Shown: positions 31,577-39,879 of the stretch, in pieces
Layout: every line of letters begins with the position of its first letter
How positions within the stretch are numbered: position 1 is the stretch's first letter
The notes under the pieces: model-generated
What the model saw: only the letters and a program-made list of their open reading frames with translations
Databases searched by the model: none
Told to the model about the DNA's origin: nothing
From: JAJDTQ01 sp963422385
GTDB taxonomy: Bacteria > Desulfobacterota > Binatia > UBA9968 > JAJDTQ01
Reading direction: 5' to 3'
NCBI GenBank assembly: GCA_963422385.1
Contig: OY729432.1
Span: 3,472,001-3,536,000, forward strand
Length of the DNA stretch: 64,000 bases
Translations under genes and position numbers: made by a program

Positions 31577-34075
31577 ATGCGCAAACTCCTCATCGCGTTG
31601 TTGGTCCTTATTATAGTTGCTGCCGCATTGCTAGGATGGGCGCTCTACAATATCGATACGGTCGTCGCTTCCTACAAGGACCGTATCATTGCCGCGGCCG
31701 AGCGACGCACCGGCCGGAAGGTCGCCTTCGACCGTATCGATATCAAGTTTCGGGGCGGCATCGGCGTCCGCATCCGGCAATTCTCCATTGCCGAGGCCCC
31801 CGCCTTCGGCGCCGGTCATTTCCTTCGGGTCGCCGACATCGATGTGAACATCAGGATTCGTCCCCTGCAACGCCAGGTTGCCGTGACCCGGATCGTCCTC
31901 CAGCGGCCGGCGATCCAGGTTATCCGCAACGCGCGGGGGGCCTACAATTTTACCGGGCTGGGGTCGCGCTTCACCGACCCGTTCCATTCCGCCGCGGCCC
32001 AAGGCTTTGGCGTGGCGACGGCCGCCTTCGGGGCCGGCGACGGACCAAAGCCCGAGCCGGAACGGCCGACGCCGGAAGGGACATTCGGAGTCGGCGTGGA
32101 GCTGGCCGTTGCCCGTGTCGAGGTCTCGGGGGGCACCCTCGACTATCGCGACGAGAAGGACGGGCATCACTGGAAACTCGATCAATGGGACCTGAGCGTC
32201 GACGACCTGCGGTTGGACCGTCCCTTCAAGACCTCGCTGGCCGCGGCTTTCCTGTCGGATCGACAGAATCTCCGCTTTGACGGCCTCGTCGGGCCGGTGG
32301 GACCGGGAGCGAAGGTGGCCGGGGTTCCGGTCGAAGGGTCCGCCGACTTCACCACCTTGTCGTGGGACGCCCTGCGGCGCGCGTTTCCACGGATGGCGAA
32401 GGCCTGGCCCGAAGCCCTCGATCTGACGGGGACCCTCCAAAGCCGGGGACTCTCGCTCAAGGGGAGCCTGGAGGAATTACGGATAACCGGCACCGTGAAT
32501 CTCACGGACAGCAGCCTGAAGTACGGTGATGCCCTGAGCAAGCCCCGAGGCACGGTGCTGCGGCTTGAGGCCGATGCCCGGGCCACGTCCGAGGGCCTCG
32601 TCGCCCGGCGCTTCGAGTTGACCTTGGACAGCTTGAGCGTCAAAGGCCAGGGAGACCTGGAATTCGGCAGTCCGGCGGCACTGGATCTCGGCCTGGAGAT
32701 GGGCGCCACGGAAATAGGCGGCCTGGACCGCTGGGTGCCGCTGCTGGCCGAGTACGCGCCGTCCGGCCGCGTCGCGGCAACCGCGGAGATCGCGATCGGA
32801 CAGAGCGGCAATACCTCTCCCCGCATTCACGGTACGGCCATGTTCCTGAAGACATCCTTCAAGGCGCCGGCCTTGGAGGAATCCCTTGAGGAGTTTTCGG
32901 CAGCCGTCGAGTTCTCCAACCGTGGCGCGACGTTCCGGCAGTTGTCCTTCCGCGTCGGCCAGACCCGGCTTGCCGGCACAGCCGCCCTGGAGAGCCTCGC
33001 GCCGCTCACTCTGACCTATCGGCTCGCCTCGCCGTCCCTCCGTTTGGCCGACCTGCGGCTCCAGCCCGAGGATGCCGTACTCGAAGACGCCCGCGGTTCC
33101 GGCCGCCTGGCCTGGCCGGACGGCCTGTCGCTGGAGGGCAACCTCATCTCCGCTCGGGGAAGGCTTCTGGGGCTCGACGTCACGGACCTGACGGCACGGT
33201 TCGACGTCACCAGGCCACGGCTGACGATGGAGACGGTTCGACTGAAGACCCTCGGAGGGTCCGTGGACGCCAACGGCCGCCTGCAATTCGGCGGCGCTTC
33301 TCCCCGTTTCGACGTAGCCGCCCGCCTGAGAGGCGTGGACCTTCGGAAATACCTCTCCGGAATCGTCGGGTTTCCCCACGTGGCGGGCACGGTCAACGCC
33401 GATCTCGACGTGACCGGACAAGGTCGCACCTGGGACGCCATCAAGCCCACGCTTGCAGGAACCGGAAAGGCCGAGGTGGTCGAAGGCCGGATTCTGGACT
33501 TCAACCTTGCCAAGCGGGCGATTCGGGGCACCAACGGCGTTCAGGGACTGACGTCCCTGTTCGGCGGCCGTATCAAGGACCGATATCCGCACATCTTCAA
33601 GGAAGAAACCACCGCGTTCGAGCGGCTCGATACGGAAGTCGACGCGGTGGGTGGCAGGATCGTGGTGAAGCGGGTTACCTTGAAGGCACGAGACTACGAC
33701 ATTACGGGAAAGGGTTCGGTGGATCTCGACGGCGACACCGACCTCGACGGTATGCTCACCGTGTCGGAGGGCCTCTCTTCCACCCTGCTCCCAGGCTCGC
33801 GCCTGACCCCCATCACCAACGACAAGGGACAGATCGAGGTGCCCTTCACACTCAGGGGAACCATTCCGGACCTGCGGTTGCAGCCGCGCCTCAAGCTCAT
33901 CCGGATGCTGTTGGAGAAGAGCCTGGGCAGAGGCATGCAAGGGCTGATGGACCTGCTCCCCGACCTGAGCGTGGAGCGTGAAAAGGAGAGCGACAAAAAA
34001 CCCGCGGAGGCGGCCAAGGATCCGATCCGGGAGTTCGTCGACCAGGCTCTGAAGTTTTTCGGCCGCGAGCAATGA
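31577..34075 (+). CDS. AsmA-family protein
   Basis: This 832-residue protein has one N-terminal membrane helix (residues 4-24) followed by a large periplasmic beta-rich region. ARGAYNFTG and the repeated NLxG/DLDVTG patterns (VNADLDVTGQG) fit AsmA-like proteins, which take part in phospholipid transport to, and biogenesis of, the outer membrane. The C-terminal residues 640-790 resemble the AsmA C-terminal domain. It is divergent from the thioesterase gene and 75 bp before recD2. Confidence 0.85.
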   Translation: MRKLLIALLVLIIVAAALLGWALYNIDTVVASYKDRIIAAAERRTGRKVAFDRIDIKFRGGIGVRIRQFSIAEAPAFGAGHFLRVADIDVNIRIRPLQRQVAVTRIVLQRPAIQVIRNARGAYNFTGLGSRFTDPFHSAAAQGFGVATAAFGAGDGPKPEPERPTPEGTFGVGVELAVARVEVSGGTLDYRDEKDGHHWKLDQWDLSVDDLRLDRPFKTSLAAAFLSDRQNLRFDGLVGPVGPGAKVAGVPVEGSADFTTLSWDALRRAFPRMAKAWPEALDLTGTLQSRGLSLKGSLEELRITGTVNLTDSSLKYGDALSKPRGTVLRLEADARATSEGLVARRFELTLDSLSVKGQGDLEFGSPAALDLGLEMGATEIGGLDRWVPLLAEYAPSGRVAATAEIAIGQSGNTSPRIHGTAMFLKTSFKAPALEESLEEFSAAVEFSNRGATFRQLSFRVGQTRLAGTAALESLAPLTLTYRLASPSLRLADLRLQPEDAVLEDARGSGRLAWPDGLSLEGNLISARGRLLGLDVTDLTARFDVTRPRLTMETVRLKTLGGSVDANGRLQFGGASPRFDVAARLRGVDLRKYLSGIVGFPHVAGTVNADLDVTGQGRTWDAIKPTLAGTGKAEVVEGRILDFNLAKRAIRGTNGVQGLTSLFGGRIKDRYPHIFKEETTAFERLDTEVDAVGGRIVVKRVTLKARDYDITGKGSVDLDGDTDLDGMLTVSEGLSSTLLPGSRLTPITNDKGQIEVPFTLRGTIPDLRLQPRLKLIRMLLEKSLGRGMQGLMDLLPDLSVEREKESDKKPAEAAKDPIREFVDQALKFFGREQ

Positions 34076-34150
34076 GCGTGGGCCGAACGAACCGCGGGCC
34101 TGCCGGGCGCCCGGCAAGGGCAACCCCGGCCGCGGGCCTGCCCCGATCCC

Positions 34151-36370
34151 ATGTTCGAGAAGACGGCCAGGCAGCCCGAGCTCCCGAATGAGCCCCTGCA
34201 GGGCCTCGTGGATCGGGTGACCTTCCACAGTGAGGACACGGGCTTTTGCGTCCTGCAGGTCAAGGTGCGCGGTCGCCGGGATCTGGTGACGGTGGTGGGC
34301 AACGCCGCCGCGGTCAATCCCGGCGAACAGCTCGATTGCCGCGGCGCGTGGGTGAACGATGCCACCTACGGCCTCCAGTTTCGCGCCGCCACCTTGAGGG
34401 TTATCCCGCCGGCCACCCTAGAAGGAGTGGAAAAGTATCTCGGTTCCGGTTTGATCAAGGGCATCGGCGCGCATTTCGCACATCAACTGGTCAAGGCTTT
34501 CGGCGCCGAGGTATTCGACGTGATCGAACGGTCCCCGGAACGCCTCCGCACGCTGGAGGGCATCGGCGCCAAACGCCAGGCTCGCGTCACCGATGCATGG
34601 CGCGAGCAGAAGGCCATCCGGGAGATCATGGTCTTCCTGCACTCTCACGGAATCGGCAGCGCCCGGGCGGCCCGCATCTACCGGGTGTACGGCGCCGAGG
34701 CCATCGACCGTGTCCGGGAGAACCCCTACCGCCTGGCCCTGGACATCAACGGCATCGGCTTCATCACCGCGGACGCCATCGCGCGAAAGCTCGGCATCCC
34801 GTCCGACTCGCTGATCCGGATACGGGCCGCGCTGCACCACCTGCTCTGGGAGTCGTCATCGGACGGGCATTGCGCGGCGGAGCGGAAGGATCTGGCGGAG
34901 CGCGCGATGGAACTCCTGGAAGTCGAGCCCGCGGTGATCGAGCAGGCCATCGGCCTGGAGGTGGCAAGCGCGAACCTGATGAGCGAACCGTTGCGCGGCG
35001 AGCCCGCGCTCTTCCTGGCGCCACTCCATCGGGCCGAAGTCGGGGTCGCCGGCCACCTCCAACGGTTGCTCCAGGCTCCCCCGCCCTGGGGCGAGATGGA
35101 CGGCCGCCGGGCCATCCCGTGGGTAGAGGCACTGACCGGTCTCAGCCTTTCCGCTTCCCAGCGTGAGGCGTTGAGCACCGTGCTCAACGGCAAGGTCACC
35201 GTGTTGACGGGAGGGCCCGGAGTCGGCAAGACCACCATCGTCAACAGCATTCTCAAGCTGGTGGAGAGTCGCAGCGGCAGGGTGGTGCTGTGCGCACCCA
35301 CGGGTCGCGCGGCCAAGCGACTGTCGGAGTCGGCCCATGCCGAGGCCCGGACCATCCATCGCCTCCTGGAGTTCGATCCCAGGCACGGGGGTTTCCGCAA
35401 GGATGAAGCGGATCCCCTGGACGTGGACCTACTGATCGTCGACGAGGTGTCCATGGTGGACGTCTTGCTGATGAACCAGCTTCTGAAGGCCGTGCCGTCC
35501 CACGCGGCGGTGCTGCTGGTGGGAGACGTGGACCAACTCCCCTCGGTGGGCCCGGGGGCGATATTGCAGGACATCATCGAGTCCGGACGAGTGCCTACGG
35601 TGCGGCTCACGGAGATCTTCCGGCAGGCGGCGTCCTCCAGCATCGTGGTCAACGCCCACCGCATCAACGCGGGCCGGCCCATCGAGACCCCGGAGGGGGC
35701 CGGGCTGCAGGACTTCTACTTCATCCCGGCGGAATCCCCCGAGGAGATCTGCGACAAGCTCTTCCAGGTGGTCACCGAACGCATTCCCAGGCGCTTCGGC
35801 ATGAGTCCCATCCGGGACATCCAGGTGCTGACGCCCATGAACCGCGGCAGCCTGGGGACACGTTCGCTGAACGTGGAGCTGCAGCAACGGCTCAACGCCG
35901 GCGCGGAACCGCAAGTGAACCGTTTCGGATCGACCTACGCACCCCGGGACAAGATCATCCAGACGGTCAACGACTACGACAAGGACATCTTCAACGGCGA
36001 CATCGGGCAAGTGTCCCGGGTCGACCCGGACGAAGGGCAAGTCCACGTCGCCTTCGATGACCGCACGGTGCTCTACGAGTTCGGCGAGCTCGACGAGATC
36101 GCGCTGGCCTACGCCACCTCCGTGCACAAGAGCCAAGGCTCCGAGTACCCCGCGGTGGTGATTCCGCTGGCCATGCAGCACTATCTGTTGCTGCAGCGGA
36201 ACCTGCTCTACACCGCGGTGACACGCGGCAGGCGGCTGGTGGTCATCATCGGACAACCCCGTGCGTTGGCCATGGCCGTAAAGAACGTCCGGTCCACCCG
36301 ACGTCTGACCAACCTCGGCGCGCGACTGGCCGGGGACCTCCAGGAGCCTGCCCGGGTAAGCGAATGGTAG
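34151..36370 (+). CDS. recD2: RecD2-type SF1 DNA helicase
   Basis: This 739-residue protein is a RecD-like helicase of the stand-alone RecD2 type. It has N-terminal HhH-like repeats (FGAEVFDVIERSPERL, IEGIGAK), a Walker A motif GGPGVGKTT at 354-362, LLIVDEVSMVD (Walker B) and a C-terminal UvrD-like domain with ATSVHKSQGSEYP. It is involved in DNA repair. The last residues (EPARVSEW) and the TAG stop are encoded by the palindromic repeat at 36346-36513, so that element landed at or in the end of the gene. Confidence 0.93.
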   Translation: MFEKTARQPELPNEPLQGLVDRVTFHSEDTGFCVLQVKVRGRRDLVTVVGNAAAVNPGEQLDCRGAWVNDATYGLQFRAATLRVIPPATLEGVEKYLGSGLIKGIGAHFAHQLVKAFGAEVFDVIERSPERLRTLEGIGAKRQARVTDAWREQKAIREIMVFLHSHGIGSARAARIYRVYGAEAIDRVRENPYRLALDINGIGFITADAIARKLGIPSDSLIRIRAALHHLLWESSSDGHCAAERKDLAERAMELLEVEPAVIEQAIGLEVASANLMSEPLRGEPALFLAPLHRAEVGVAGHLQRLLQAPPPWGEMDGRRAIPWVEALTGLSLSASQREALSTVLNGKVTVLTGGPGVGKTTIVNSILKLVESRSGRVVLCAPTGRAAKRLSESAHAEARTIHRLLEFDPRHGGFRKDEADPLDVDLLIVDEVSMVDVLLMNQLLKAVPSHAAVLLVGDVDQLPSVGPGAILQDIIESGRVPTVRLTEIFRQAASSSIVVNAHRINAGRPIETPEGAGLQDFYFIPAESPEEICDKLFQVVTERIPRRFGMSPIRDIQVLTPMNRGSLGTRSLNVELQQRLNAGAEPQVNRFGSTYAPRDKIIQTVNDYDKDIFNGDIGQVSRVDPDEGQVHVAFDDRTVLYEFGELDEIALAYATSVHKSQGSEYPAVVIPLAMQHYLLLQRNLLYTAVTRGRRLVVIIGQPRALAMAVKNVRSTRRLTNLGARLAGDLQEPARVSEW

Positions 36371-36513
36371 CGAGAGGCAGGGAAATGGAGGCCATTTGGG
36401 GGCGGATTCGAGGAGAATATCGGGAATATCTTACGAAAATCCAACCCCATATGAACCCATTTCCGGATCCATTTCCCTGCCTCGCAGTAGATTCCTGCTT
36501 TACTCGGACAGGC
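36346..36513. repeat. Palindromic repeat family 2, copy A
   Basis: This 168-bp element is an imperfect inverted repeat. It starts GCCTGCCCGGGTAAG and ends TTTACTCGGACAGGC. The inner arms GCGAGAGGCAGGGAAATGGA and TCCATTTCCCTGCCTCGC pair. A second copy in opposite orientation is at 61898-62053. Its left end carries the stop of recD2. No ORF is carried, so it is MITE- or REP-like. Confidence 0.75.
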
Positions 36514-36519
36514 TCCCGG

Positions 36520-36676
36520 GGTGGTGTCCCGTTCAAACCGTGGACAAGGCGCGCAGGACGGCTCGTCGCCGGCAAGGCGCGGCAACGGGCAGTGGCCAGT
36601 ACCACGCGAGGTGGGGCAACGCAGCCGGCGGGCGGGAAAGACCGGCAGATTGGCGCACATACTTCCGGGACACGGT
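36520..36676. repeat. Diverged copy of the MITE family 1
   Basis: This stretch matches the minus-type MITE copy at 50819 along its length with many changes. The core GGCAAGGCGCG, CAGTGGCCAGTACCACGCGAGG and CAACGCAGCC is clear. The left arm is GGTGTCCCGTTCAAACC and the right arm ends CTTCCGGGACACGG. Together with copy A of family 2 it fills most of the 382 bp between recD2 and the amidohydrolase gene. Confidence 0.6.
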
Positions 36677-36752
36677 ACGGGCCGCAAGGTTTGACAGGCT
36701 GCCGGTCTTTCGAGTACAGCACACCGGGACAACATCATTGGGGAAGGGGCAT

Positions 36753-38201
36753 ATGAAGACACTTGTACAAGGCGGCTGGGTGGTCGGCCATGACGGACGT
36801 GGCCATGAATTGTTGCCCGAGGGCGTGGTGGTCTATGAGGACGACCGCGTCGTCCACGTTGGCTACGATTTCGACGGGCCGGTGGACCGCACCATCGACG
36901 CCCGCGGCAGGCTCGTCAGCCCGGGCCTCATCAACTGCCACATCCACGCGGGCACCAACGCCCGTCACGTCATGCTGAACGACGCCAGCAAGGCGGATTA
37001 TCTCGGCATGAACTTCCTGTCCTACGGCGCCACGCGGCGCGGCTCCAAGGGTATGGGACTCCCGCCGCAAGCGGACATCGAGGGCAAGTTCGGCGTATGG
37101 GCGGCGGTACGGGGCGGCGCCACCACCATCCTGGACGTGGGTACCCGCGGCGCCATGATCGAGGGCTTCACCGAGATGATCGGCGGGCTCGGCGTACGGG
37201 CCTACCTCGGAGCCGGCTACCGCAGCGCCGCCTACGTGCTCGACGACCACGGGCGCATCCAGTGGGACTGGGACGAGGAGGGCGGCGAGAAGGGGCTGGT
37301 CCAGGCGGAGGCGTACGCGAAGAAGCATGACGGCGCCTTCAACGGCCGGATCCGCGCCATGCTTTACCCCGGACAACTGGACACCTGCACTCCGGAGCTT
37401 CTCAAGGCCACGAAACGCACCGCACGGGAGCTCGGCATCGGCATCCAGCTCCATACCGCCATGAACATCGTGGAGTTCCAGTCGACCGTGCGGCAACGGG
37501 GAGTGACCCCGATACAGTATCTCCGTGACCTGGAGTTCCTGGGCGAGGAGGTAATCCTCGGACACTGTGTCTTCCACGACCGGCACTCCTGGTGCCACTA
37601 CCCTTACAGCGACGACCTGTCGATGCTGGCCGACAGCGGCGCCTCCGTGGCCCACGCCCCTTACAAGTACGCCAAGATGGGCATCGCGCTGGAGTCCTTC
37701 GACCGGTACCGCCAGCAGGGCATCAACCTGGTGCTGGGCACGGACACGTTCCCCCAGGACATGGTGCACGAGATGCGCCTTGCCGGACTCGCCTGCCGGA
37801 TCGTGGAAGGCAGCTTCCGCGCCGGCAAGCCCTACGACGTGTACAATGCCGCCACCCTGGGCGGGGCCAAGGCCCTGAGACGAGACGACCTGGGACGGCT
37901 CGCGCCCGGCGCCAAGGCCGACATGATCATCGTCGACCTGGGACGGACGAACTTCGGCGCCGTGCGGGACCCCATCAAGTCCCTGGTGGAGGGCGGCAGC
38001 GGCAGCGACGTCGAGACCATCATCGTCGACGGGGAATCCCTGGTGGAGGGCGGACGCGCCACCCGGTTCGACGAGGCGGAACTACTGAACCGGATCCAGG
38101 AACGGGCTCGGCCCGTGTGGGACTCCGTCCCGGAATGGCGCGCGCTGGGCGAAACCATCGACGACGTAGCGCCCATGAGTTATCCGGTTCGAAAGCGTTG
38201 A
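36753..38201 (+). CDS. Amidohydrolase family protein (cytosine deaminase/ATZ-like metal-dependent hydrolase)
   Basis: This 482-residue protein is a TIM-barrel amidohydrolase. PGLINCHIHAG has the HxH metal motif; LHTAMNI, HCVF and GTDTFPQDM supply the further His and Asp ligands; and LGRLAPGAKADMIIVDL is the usual C-terminal beta-sandwich segment. The ATG at 36753 follows GGGAAGGGG. The substrate is probably a cyclic amide, amine or chlorinated heteroarene; it cannot be fixed. The alpha/beta hydrolase gene follows by 24 bp. Confidence 0.85.
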   Translation: MKTLVQGGWVVGHDGRGHELLPEGVVVYEDDRVVHVGYDFDGPVDRTIDARGRLVSPGLINCHIHAGTNARHVMLNDASKADYLGMNFLSYGATRRGSKGMGLPPQADIEGKFGVWAAVRGGATTILDVGTRGAMIEGFTEMIGGLGVRAYLGAGYRSAAYVLDDHGRIQWDWDEEGGEKGLVQAEAYAKKHDGAFNGRIRAMLYPGQLDTCTPELLKATKRTARELGIGIQLHTAMNIVEFQSTVRQRGVTPIQYLRDLEFLGEEVILGHCVFHDRHSWCHYPYSDDLSMLADSGASVAHAPYKYAKMGIALESFDRYRQQGINLVLGTDTFPQDMVHEMRLAGLACRIVEGSFRAGKPYDVYNAATLGGAKALRRDDLGRLAPGAKADMIIVDLGRTNFGAVRDPIKSLVEGGSGSDVETIIVDGESLVEGGRATRFDEAELLNRIQERARPVWDSVPEWRALGETIDDVAPMSYPVRKR

Positions 38202-38225
38202 GTCCAACGGGGAGGGTCGACCGCC

Positions 38226-39029
38226 GTGCCCACCATCGAGAGACAGGGGATCCGGCTCTACTACGAGACCCACGGTGCCGGCCGCCCGCTGCTGTTCCTG
38301 AGCGAGACGGCGTGCCACTGCGACGTCTGGAAGCTCCATCAGGTGCCGGCGTTTTCGCGGGACCACCAGGTGATCCTGTGCGACTATCGCGGTACCGGCC
38401 GTTCCGACCGGCCGTCGGAGCCCTACAGCGTCAAGGACTTCGCCAACGATGCGGCGGCGGTCCTGGAGCACCTGAACGCCCGGAACGCCGTGGTCTGCGG
38501 CCATTCCATGGGCGGCTCGGTGGCCCAGGTGATGGCCCTGGACCATTCCGACCGCGTCTCCGCGCTCATCTGCGCGTCGGGCCGCGCCTTCAATCCGCAC
38601 AAGGGCATTCCGCTGCGCATCGCCAGGGAGATGGTGGAGTGGGGTTACCGGCGGTACCTGCGGGACCACGGCATCACCGTTGGATTCACCGAAGATTTCG
38701 TCAAGCGGTATCCGCACCGGGTGGAGGGCTACCTGGCGGTCCGGATGGCGAATCTCAACCCGGTGGAGCAGTATTTTCGCCACGTCATCGCGCGACAGCA
38801 ACACGACGTCAAGGAGCGGCTGAAGGAAATCCGCATGCCCACGCTGATCCTTGTGGGCGAAGAGGAACACAACGTGACCAGCGACACCTCGCTGCGGCAG
38901 GCCGCGGACGTGCTGGCGGCCGAGATCCCCGGCGCTACCTTCGTGGAGCTCAAGGGAGAGAAGCACAGTTACTTCTTCGCGAACCCCGATGCGGCCCACG
39001 CCGCCATGCGAGGGTTCCTGGCCGATTGA
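38226..39029 (+). CDS. Alpha/beta hydrolase
   Basis: This 267-residue protein has the nucleophile elbow GHSMGG at about residues 93-98 and a catalytic His in KGEKHSYF. DYRGTGRSD is the oxyanion-side segment of the 3-oxoadipate enol-lactonase and haloperoxidase type. It starts with GTG. It likely forms an operon with the amidohydrolase and DoxX genes. The substrate is unknown. Confidence 0.88.
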   Translation: MPTIERQGIRLYYETHGAGRPLLFLSETACHCDVWKLHQVPAFSRDHQVILCDYRGTGRSDRPSEPYSVKDFANDAAAVLEHLNARNAVVCGHSMGGSVAQVMALDHSDRVSALICASGRAFNPHKGIPLRIAREMVEWGYRRYLRDHGITVGFTEDFVKRYPHRVEGYLAVRMANLNPVEQYFRHVIARQQHDVKERLKEIRMPTLILVGEEEHNVTSDTSLRQAADVLAAEIPGATFVELKGEKHSYFFANPDAAHAAMRGFLAD

Positions 39030-39107
39030 CCGGGGATGGCCGGAAACGCCCGTCACGGGCGGCCATCCCGGTGACGCCGCGCTGGACGCGGCTCGTCGAA
39101 AGGGGCA

Positions 39108-39545
39108 ATGATGAACGCGATCTTTCAAACGGAGCCCAGTCTGGCCTTGGTCGTCGTGCGCCTGGGCCTCGCCGTCACCTTCCTTGCCCACGGCTCGATG
39201 CACCTGCTGGGCTGGCACGGCGGGAGAGGCATCATGGGTCAGGTGACCAACTGGAAGGAAAAGTATCACATCCCCGTCTGGATCGGCGTGGTGGGCATCC
39301 TGACGGAAGCCCTCAGCGTGCCGGGCATGATCCTGGGATTCCTCACCCGCCCGCTGGCCCTGGGCCTGATGATCTTCCTGGCCGTGGCCATCTGGAAAAG
39401 CCACTGGGAATTCGGTTTCTTCCTCTCCGGTGGTGGCCGCAAGGGCATGGGTATCGAATACTGCCTGGCCCTTTTCCTCATGGCGTTGGCGTTGGTGGTG
39501 GGCGGCGGCGGGGCGCTGTCCCTCGACCACATGCTGAGCCGGTAG
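39108..39545 (+). CDS. DoxX family membrane protein
   Basis: This 145-residue protein has four hydrophobic helices, and the first, with LAHGSMHLLGWHGG, is typical of DoxX/YphA proteins. The exact function of such proteins is not known; some act with thiol or sulfur oxidation. It lies at the end of the amidohydrolase operon and faces a convergent small membrane protein gene. Confidence 0.85.
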   Translation: MMNAIFQTEPSLALVVVRLGLAVTFLAHGSMHLLGWHGGRGIMGQVTNWKEKYHIPVWIGVVGILTEALSVPGMILGFLTRPLALGLMIFLAVAIWKSHWEFGFFLSGGGRKGMGIEYCLALFLMALALVVGGGGALSLDHMLSR

Positions 39546-39579
39546 AACCCTTTCCCGGTTTCGCCCCAGGAGACCGTCA

Positions 39580-39840
39580 TTACCGCTTTCGCGGTTTGGC
39601 CGCGGACGTCCGGCGCGCACCCCCGGCCCGGGGAGCTGCCTTCTTCCTTCCTCGCGGCTTGGCGCCGCGGCGCCATGGCCGGACAGCCATGCCCATGAGT
39701 CTGTAGACGATCCAGGCCACCCCCGCGGCGATCCATACCGGCAGGCTTGTCTGGATGATCAGCTCCCGGTCACGGTAGAACAGGAAGCAGATCAGGGTCC
39801 AGAAGAGGCTGAGCCAGATGAGAACGATGGCCGACCGCAT
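39580..39840 (-). CDS. Small two-helix membrane protein with basic tail
   Basis: This 86-residue protein has two predicted membrane helices (residues 3-21 and 31-52) followed by a Lys/Arg/Pro/Ala-rich tail (about 55-86). I do not recognise the family. It is the downstream neighbour of the molybdenum hydroxylase gene on the same strand, with a 39-bp gap, so it may be co-transcribed. The tail may lie in the cytoplasm and bind anionic partners (inference). Confidence 0.6.
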   Translation of the reverse strand: MRSAIVLIWLSLFWTLICFLFYRDRELIIQTSLPVWIAAGVAWIVYRLMGMAVRPWRRGAKPRGRKKAAPRAGGARRTSAAKPRKR

Positions 39841-39879
39841 GGAGTGACGACGAGTGGATCGGAACCGAAGCTCAAAAGC